64,000 nucleotides of DNA from Gammaproteobacteria bacterium. Its GTDB lineage: Bacteria; Pseudomonadota; Gammaproteobacteria; Chromatiales; Chromatiaceae. Below the pieces are notes generated by a model. That model was not told the origin of the DNA. It worked only from the letters and a program-made list of their open reading frames with translations, and searched no databases. Each line of letters begins with the position of its first letter. Within the stretch, counting starts at the first letter, position 1. A program made the translations under genes and the position numbers. Of this stretch, positions 59,660-64,000 are shown piece by piece. Location of the stretch: the NCBI GenBank assembly GCA_024206335.1, contig JAAGZL010000208.1, forward strand, positions 1-64,000, written 5' to 3'.

Positions 59660-60633
59660 TGGCCTATATCATCAGGCGCATTCTCTATGCCATCCCTATC
59701 CTGATTGGGGTGAACATATTTACCTTTGTATTGTTCTTTGTGGTCAATACTCCGGATGATATGGCCCGTATGCACCTGGGGATGAAACGGGTGACGCCTG
59801 AGGCGGTGCAGAATTGGAAACAGGAGCGTGGCTATAATCGCCCACTGCTGTATAACTCTAAGGCCGAGGGAACTGACAAAATAACAGATACCATATTCTT
59901 CCAGAAATCAGCAAAGTTGTTTCAGTTTGACTTTGGTTCCTCCGACAGTGGTCGCGATATTGGCTACGACATATCCCAGCGTATGTGGCCTAGTCTGGCC
60001 ATTGCTATCCCAGTCTTGCTGGTTGGGCTACTGGTAAATATCAGCTATGCGTTGCTGATCGCCTTTTTTCGTGCCACCTACATAGATATTTGGAGTGTGG
60101 TGCTGTGTGTGGTGCTGATGTCCATATCCGGGCTGTTCTATATCATCGGTGGTCAGTATCTGGTGAGCAAGTTGCTGCACCTGGTGCCAATCTCTGGTTA
60201 TGCCACCGGGATGGGGGCGGCAAAGTTTCTGATCCTGCCGGTGATCATTGGGGTGGTCGGCGGTATCGGTGCCGGCACCCGCTGGTACCGCACTCTGTTC
60301 CTGGAAGAAATCAACAAGGATTATGTGCGCACCGCGCGGGCCAAGGGGCTGTCAGAGAGCTTGGTGTTGTTCCGGCATGTATTGAAAAACGCCATGATCC
60401 CCATACTCACCGGCGTGGTGGTGGTGCTGCCGCTGCTGTTCATGGGCAGCCTGATCACTGAGTCTTTTTTTGGTATCCCTGGTCTGGGCAGTTACACCAT
60501 TGATGCCATCAGTCGTCAGGACTTTGCCATTGTACGCTCCATGGTATTTCTGGGTTCAGTCCTATATATATTCGGACTGTTGCTGACCGACATCTCCTAC
60601 ACCATGGTTGATCCCAGAGTGAGACTTAGCTAA
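59656..60633 (+). CDS. ABC transporter permease, DppB/OppB type
   Basis: Inner-membrane permease of 325 residues with six spans. The N-terminal YIIRRILYAIPILIGVNIFTFVL, and the EAA loop RWYRTLFLEEINKDYVRTARAKGLSESLVLFRHVLKNAMIP, mark the OppB/DppB family. The region between spans 1 and 2 is longer than usual. It is translationally coupled to the binding protein. No second permease or ATPase gene follows in the window; the next gene is an unrelated rhodanese after 199 bp. Confidence 0.9.
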   Translation: MMAYIIRRILYAIPILIGVNIFTFVLFFVVNTPDDMARMHLGMKRVTPEAVQNWKQERGYNRPLLYNSKAEGTDKITDTIFFQKSAKLFQFDFGSSDSGRDIGYDISQRMWPSLAIAIPVLLVGLLVNISYALLIAFFRATYIDIWSVVLCVVLMSISGLFYIIGGQYLVSKLLHLVPISGYATGMGAAKFLILPVIIGVVGGIGAGTRWYRTLFLEEINKDYVRTARAKGLSESLVLFRHVLKNAMIPILTGVVVVLPLLFMGSLITESFFGIPGLGSYTIDAISRQDFAIVRSMVFLGSVLYIFGLLLTDISYTMVDPRVRLS

Positions 60634-60667
60634 CCCGTTCATAAACACCGGTTCAAACTACAAAAAT

Positions 60668-60706
60668 CGCAAAGAAAACACTATATTAATCAATATATTA
60701 ACTCCG
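60668..60706. repeat. 39 bp dispersed intergenic repeat (copy 2)
   Basis: Matches 2327-2365 at 32 of 39 positions without gaps; six of the seven differences are transitions. Both copies begin CGCAAAGAAAA and contain TTAATCAAT in the middle. It lies in the 199 bp gap between the permease and rhodanese genes. Confidence 0.7.
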
Positions 60707-60832
60707 TGTTTTTGTGGTTAATATTATGTTTCCGGGTATATTTGACAGCACCTAAATTGCAGTAGATATCTTCCTGCTCGCACCTGCATTATAATATCCT
60801 GAATAACTAATAATGCTAAGGGTAAACCGAAC

Positions 60833-61312
60833 ATGATGAGATTTATTGAGTTAATTCGTGAGTGTCTTACGGATGTGAAGGAGATCATGCCTTGGGATCT
60901 GGAAGAGCGTCTTGCAGAGAACCCTGACCTTCTTATCCTGGATGTTCGAGAGCAGGATGAGTTTGATCGAATGCATATCCCAAACTCACTCTGTGTACCG
61001 CGCGGTATTCTGGAATCGGCCTGTGAATGGGAGTTTGAAGAGACCGAGCCGGAACTGGTGCAGGCCAGGAACAGAGAGGTTGTAGTGGTCTGTCGCTCTG
61101 GCCACCGAAGTGTACTCGCAGTTCATTCACTACAGATACTGGGTTTCAAAAATGCGGCATCATTGAAAACTGGACTGCGGGGCTGGAATGATTATGAACA
61201 GCCACTGCAGGATGTAGATAGAAACGAAGTCGATCCAGATGACGGTGATGTGTATTTCACCACCAGGCTGCTGCCAGACCAGATGAAACCGGAAGGTTGG
61301 ACCGGATACTGA
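60833..61312 (+). CDS. Rhodanese-domain protein
   Basis: Single-domain sulfurtransferase-like protein of 159 residues. The fold runs from MPWDLEERLAENPDLLILDVREQDEF to the active-site loop VVVCRSGHRSVLA (C87) and GFKNAASLKTGLRGWNDY. The C-terminal 35 residues are an acidic extension with YFTTRLLPDQMKPEGW. Alternative ATG at 60836. It is probably cytoplasmic, because no signal is seen. In sulfur oxidisers such proteins carry persulfide sulfur; that role here is inferred. Confidence 0.88.
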   Translation: MMRFIELIRECLTDVKEIMPWDLEERLAENPDLLILDVREQDEFDRMHIPNSLCVPRGILESACEWEFEETEPELVQARNREVVVVCRSGHRSVLAVHSLQILGFKNAASLKTGLRGWNDYEQPLQDVDRNEVDPDDGDVYFTTRLLPDQMKPEGWTGY

Positions 61313-61387
61313 GTGCCTAAATATGATTTGTAAGTCCAGCTGTTCAAAGTTGGATTCTAGACGTAAATAAGAACTTGTGGAGTAGAT

Positions 61388-61861
61388 ATGAAAAGTATAA
61401 CTGCAATCACTTTGGGATTTGTAGCGGGGATTATTGTGACTGGTATAGTCGGTTGGAATATGATGCCTGGAATGATGTTGCATGAAGGTTTGAGTCCATA
61501 TGGAACAGAGGAAACAGTAAACAGGATAAAGGAAAGTGCCAAAAAGAAGGGGTGGGTTGTTCCAGGCGTTAAACCGCTCCACAAATCAATAATGAAACAT
61601 GGTGGTGGAAAAGTACTTCCTACGATGCTGATTAATTTATGCCAGGCTAATTATGCATTTTCTATTTTAAGAGAAGATGAGAATAAAAAGATTTCTGTTT
61701 TCATGCCATGCACAATTTCCGTGTATGAGAAGTCAGATGGTAAAACCTATATTGGTTCAATGAATGCCAGACTATTGGGGGAAATGTTTGGTGGTAGTGT
61801 GGCTGAGGTTATGAAGGATGTATCAGCTGATCAACAGAGCTTTATTGAGTTTGCACAATAA
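61388..61861 (+). CDS. DUF302-domain protein with N-terminal membrane anchor
   Basis: A 157-residue protein with one N-terminal hydrophobic segment (AITLGFVAGIIVTGIVGWNMM). A DUF302-like domain follows (GTEETVNRIKESAKKKGWVVPGVKPLHKSI; ISVFMPCTISVYEKSDGKTYIGSMNARLLGEMFGG). DUF302 proteins are frequent in sulfur- and metal-oxidising bacteria; the function is unknown. Two cysteines (NLCQAN, MPCTIS) could matter for redox or metal binding. It follows the rhodanese gene by 75 bp on the same strand. Confidence 0.78.
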   Translation: MKSITAITLGFVAGIIVTGIVGWNMMPGMMLHEGLSPYGTEETVNRIKESAKKKGWVVPGVKPLHKSIMKHGGGKVLPTMLINLCQANYAFSILREDENKKISVFMPCTISVYEKSDGKTYIGSMNARLLGEMFGGSVAEVMKDVSADQQSFIEFAQ

Positions 61862-61977
61862 CTAGCAAAAGCTAAGTCTGGTTGGCATTAAATGCATTTG
61901 GTAACCAATTAACTTCGGTTCGAAATTAGCATGTATTGGTACATGCAGTAGACGCCGGCATATGTGACAATGCGCGC

Positions 61978-62913
61978 ATGGTAGTAAATGCACTAAAAAT
62001 AACCGATTTGCGCAAGACCTATAAGAGTGGTCCGCAGGCCCTGTGTGGGATAGATCTTGCGGTAGAGGAGGGGGATTTTTTCGCCCTGCTGGGACCCAAT
62101 GGAGCGGGTAAATCTACCGCTATTGGGATTATCAGTTCCCTGATAAATAAGAGTTACGGCCAGGTTGAAGTGTTTGGGCATGACCTGGATCGGGAGCCGG
62201 AAATGGTCAAATCCTGTATCGGTCTGGTGCCGCAGGAGTTTAACTTTAACCAGTTCCTTCCTACCGAGGAGGTGGTAGCCAATCAGGCTGGGTATTATGG
62301 GATTCCACGGGCGCAGGCGATGCACAATGCCGAAGAGAGTCTGCGGCAATTGGATCTCTGGCCCAAGCGCAAGGTAATGGCGCGGGAACTGTCCGGCGGC
62401 ATGAAGCGCAGATTGATGATTGCCCGTGCCCTGGTGCACCGGCCCCGGTTGCTGATTTTGGATGAACCGACAGCGGGGGTGGATATTGAGATAAGGCGTT
62501 CCATGTGGGCGTTTCTGCAGGAGCTTAATCGTAGTGGCACCACTATTATTCTTACCACCCACTATCTGGAAGAGGCGGAGAACCTGTGTCGAAACATAGC
62601 TATCATCAACCATGGCTCCATAGTGGAACACAGCAGTATGGATGCACTTCTGGCTAAGCTGCACACTGAGACCTTTGTGCTTACTCTGAGGGATCGACTG
62701 GAGCAACTGCCAACCCTGGATGGTTTTGCCATTTCGCAACGGGATGGTCGTACCCTGGAGGTAAGCGTGGAACGAGAACGCGGCATCAACGGCTTGTTTG
62801 CGGGGCTGTCACAACAGGGTATTGAGGTGTTGAGTCTGCGCAATAAACAGAACCGTCTGGAACAGCTGTTTATTGATATGCTTGATGCTGCACGTAATGG
62901 GGAAAATCCATGA
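61978..62913 (+). CDS. ABC transporter ATP-binding protein, YadG-like
   Basis: ATPase of an ABC-2 type exporter, 311 residues from the ATG at 61978. An in-frame ATG at 61936 is possible; neither has a strong ribosome binding site. Walker A GPNGAGKST, signature LSGGMKRRLMIARALVHRP, Walker B LLILDEPTAGVD and the H-loop TTHYLEEAE are intact. It overlaps the permease by four bases. Confidence 0.93.
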   Translation: MVVNALKITDLRKTYKSGPQALCGIDLAVEEGDFFALLGPNGAGKSTAIGIISSLINKSYGQVEVFGHDLDREPEMVKSCIGLVPQEFNFNQFLPTEEVVANQAGYYGIPRAQAMHNAEESLRQLDLWPKRKVMARELSGGMKRRLMIARALVHRPRLLILDEPTAGVDIEIRRSMWAFLQELNRSGTTIILTTHYLEEAENLCRNIAIINHGSIVEHSSMDALLAKLHTETFVLTLRDRLEQLPTLDGFAISQRDGRTLEVSVERERGINGLFAGLSQQGIEVLSLRNKQNRLEQLFIDMLDAARNGENP

Positions 62914-63686
62914 GGCGCTATCAGGGTTACTGGACTGCATTCCAGACCATTATCCTTAAAGAGATAGTGCGCTTCATGCGCATCTGGATTCAGACCATCC
63001 TGCCGGCCGCCATCACCACCGCGCTCTACTTCATCATCTTCGGCACTTTGATTGGAAACAGGATCGGTGAGATGGATGGCTACCGCTACATAGATTTTAT
63101 CGTGCCTGGTCTTATCCTGATGGCGGTGATCACCAACTCTTATGCTAATGTGGTCTCATCGTTTTTCAGTAGCAAGTTTCAGCGTCACATCGAAGAGCTG
63201 CTGATCGCGCCGGTGCCAAACTGGATTATCATCATCGGCTTCGTTGGTGGGGGAGTGGCGCGTGGTCTGATGGTCGGGGTTGCGGTTACCCTGGTCTCGC
63301 TGTTTTTCACCGACCTTGCCATCTACAGCTATGGCATCACCTTCCTGGTTCTGATCCTTACCTCCATCCTGTTTGCCCTGGGTGGATTGATCAATGCCAT
63401 ATTTGCCCGCACCTTCGATGATATCTCTATTGTCCCTACCTTTGTGCTGACGCCACTGACATATCTGGGAGGGGTGTTCTACTCCATAAAGATGCTACCG
63501 GAATTCTGGCAGCAGGTGTCGCTGGGTAATCCAGTGTTGTACATGGTGAATGCATTCCGTTACGGTCTGCTCGGGGCCTCGGATATTCCCATTGGCACCG
63601 CCCTGGTAATCATCCTGCTATTTATCCTGGTGTTGGGGGCGGTCAGTATGCATATGCTGGAACGTGGGATTGGTATCAAGTCCTGA
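62910..63686 (+). CDS. ABC-2 type transporter permease, YadH-like
   Basis: Inner-membrane permease of 258 residues with six spans. YIDFIVPGLILMAVITNSYANVVSSFFSSKFQRHIEELLIAPVPNW and PLTYLGGVFYSIKMLPEFWQ are typical of the YadH family. It forms a two-gene exporter with the preceding ATPase. The substrate is unknown. Confidence 0.93.
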   Translation: MRRYQGYWTAFQTIILKEIVRFMRIWIQTILPAAITTALYFIIFGTLIGNRIGEMDGYRYIDFIVPGLILMAVITNSYANVVSSFFSSKFQRHIEELLIAPVPNWIIIIGFVGGGVARGLMVGVAVTLVSLFFTDLAIYSYGITFLVLILTSILFALGGLINAIFARTFDDISIVPTFVLTPLTYLGGVFYSIKMLPEFWQQVSLGNPVLYMVNAFRYGLLGASDIPIGTALVIILLFILVLGAVSMHMLERGIGIKS

Positions 63687-63813
63687 ATTTCGGCCCTTGG
63701 GTTTGACCATATGCGTCTGATAATATTGTTGTATGTTTAAGTGAGAGGCCTGATGATGGTGTGAACAAGTCACTCCAGCCCGTTATTGGCCCATGTAATA
63801 AAAAGTAGTAATA

Positions 63814-64000
63814 GTGTATTGGATACTCCTCATTCTGCCTGGTTTCATTTTGCTCCTGCTGCTGGCAATCCATCTTGGTTTTCGGCCGCCGCGACTTGTA
63901 GAGGTCGGTACCCCTGCAGACAGTGGAATCGACTATATACCTGTGTCTATGCCGACAGTTGGTGGAAAGCAACTATTTGGTTGGCTCCTGCCCACTACCC
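63814..64000 (+). CDS. Alpha/beta hydrolase-like protein, N-terminus only
   Basis: A frame starting GTG at 63814 runs to the window end (62 codons). The N-terminal hydrophobic segment (WILLILPGFILLLLLAIHLGF) is followed by ADSGIDYIPVSMPTVGGKQLFGWLLPTT. This resembles the start of membrane-anchored alpha/beta hydrolases (FGWFxP pattern). No catalytic motif lies within the window, so the assignment is provisional. Confidence 0.5.
   Translation, partial: MYWILLILPGFILLLLLAIHLGFRPPRLVEVGTPADSGIDYIPVSMPTVGGKQLFGWLLPTT

Overview
The window is chromosomal DNA from a gammaproteobacterium, most likely a sulfur-oxidising member of the Chromatiales or a relative of the thiotrophic symbionts. The evidence is gene content and order: the gammaproteobacterial blocks pyrG-kdsA-eno-ftsB-ispD-ispF-truD and surE-pcm-yqaA-nlpD-rpoS, yajC-secD-secF, tig-clpP-clpX-lon-hupB, an E. 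coli-type ilvBN pair, a flavocytochrome c sulfide dehydrogenase-like pair (fccA, fccB), two FNR-family regulators and a large protein resembling PPi-type PEP carboxykinase. No phage, integrase, transposase gene or CRISPR array was seen. The species cannot be named from the sequence alone.

Layout. 1-4066: an mltD fragment, a methyltransferase, rnhA, a repeat-rich gap, dnaQ and an FNR-like regulator that lacks one cluster cysteine. 4350-10877: pyrG to truD. 10878-16706: a stretch lying between truD and surE, which are usually neighbours; it holds a nonahaem cytochrome c fused to a b-type membrane domain, a dihaem FccA-like protein, a Tat-exported FccB-like flavoprotein and an Smr-domain protein. 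16707-21471: surE to rpoS and a second FNR with all four cysteines. 21524-24757 (minus strand): a cupin regulator and ilvBN behind a valine-rich leader peptide and attenuator, with a 264 bp terminal-inverted-repeat element between attenuator and ilvB. 24909-26895 (minus): rubredoxin, membrane di-iron hydroxylase/desaturase and ferredoxin-NADP reductase, plausibly one electron-transfer chain. 27129-29493: a KefG/KefC-type potassium efflux pair with an in-frame amber codon near the end of kefC. 29982-37771: a Tll0287-like haem protein, the PEPCK-like protein, tpx and several accessory or unknown genes. 37889-42358 (minus): an unknown secreted protein, tcdA, tatD, a PAP2 phosphatase and mtaB. 42576-56480: rmuC, the Sec auxiliary genes, tRNA-Leu, the trigger factor/Clp/Lon proteostasis block, hupB, tRNA-Val, tRNA-Asp and ppiD. 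56544-64000: fabI, a peptide ABC binding protein and permease without ATPase genes next to them, a rhodanese, a DUF302 protein, a YadG/YadH-type ABC exporter and the start of an alpha/beta hydrolase.

How the parts fit. Most of the window is housekeeping. The accessory genes mainly serve redox and sulfur energy metabolism (FccAB with multihaem cytochromes, Tll0287-like protein, rubredoxin/Fpr, rhodanese, DUF302, FNRs). The points most worth a second look are the nonahaem/FccAB module, the ilv attenuator with an inserted element that now supplies the ilvB ribosome binding site, the Fpr-hydroxylase-rubredoxin cluster, the PPi-PEPCK candidate, the FNR variant and the kefC amber codon.
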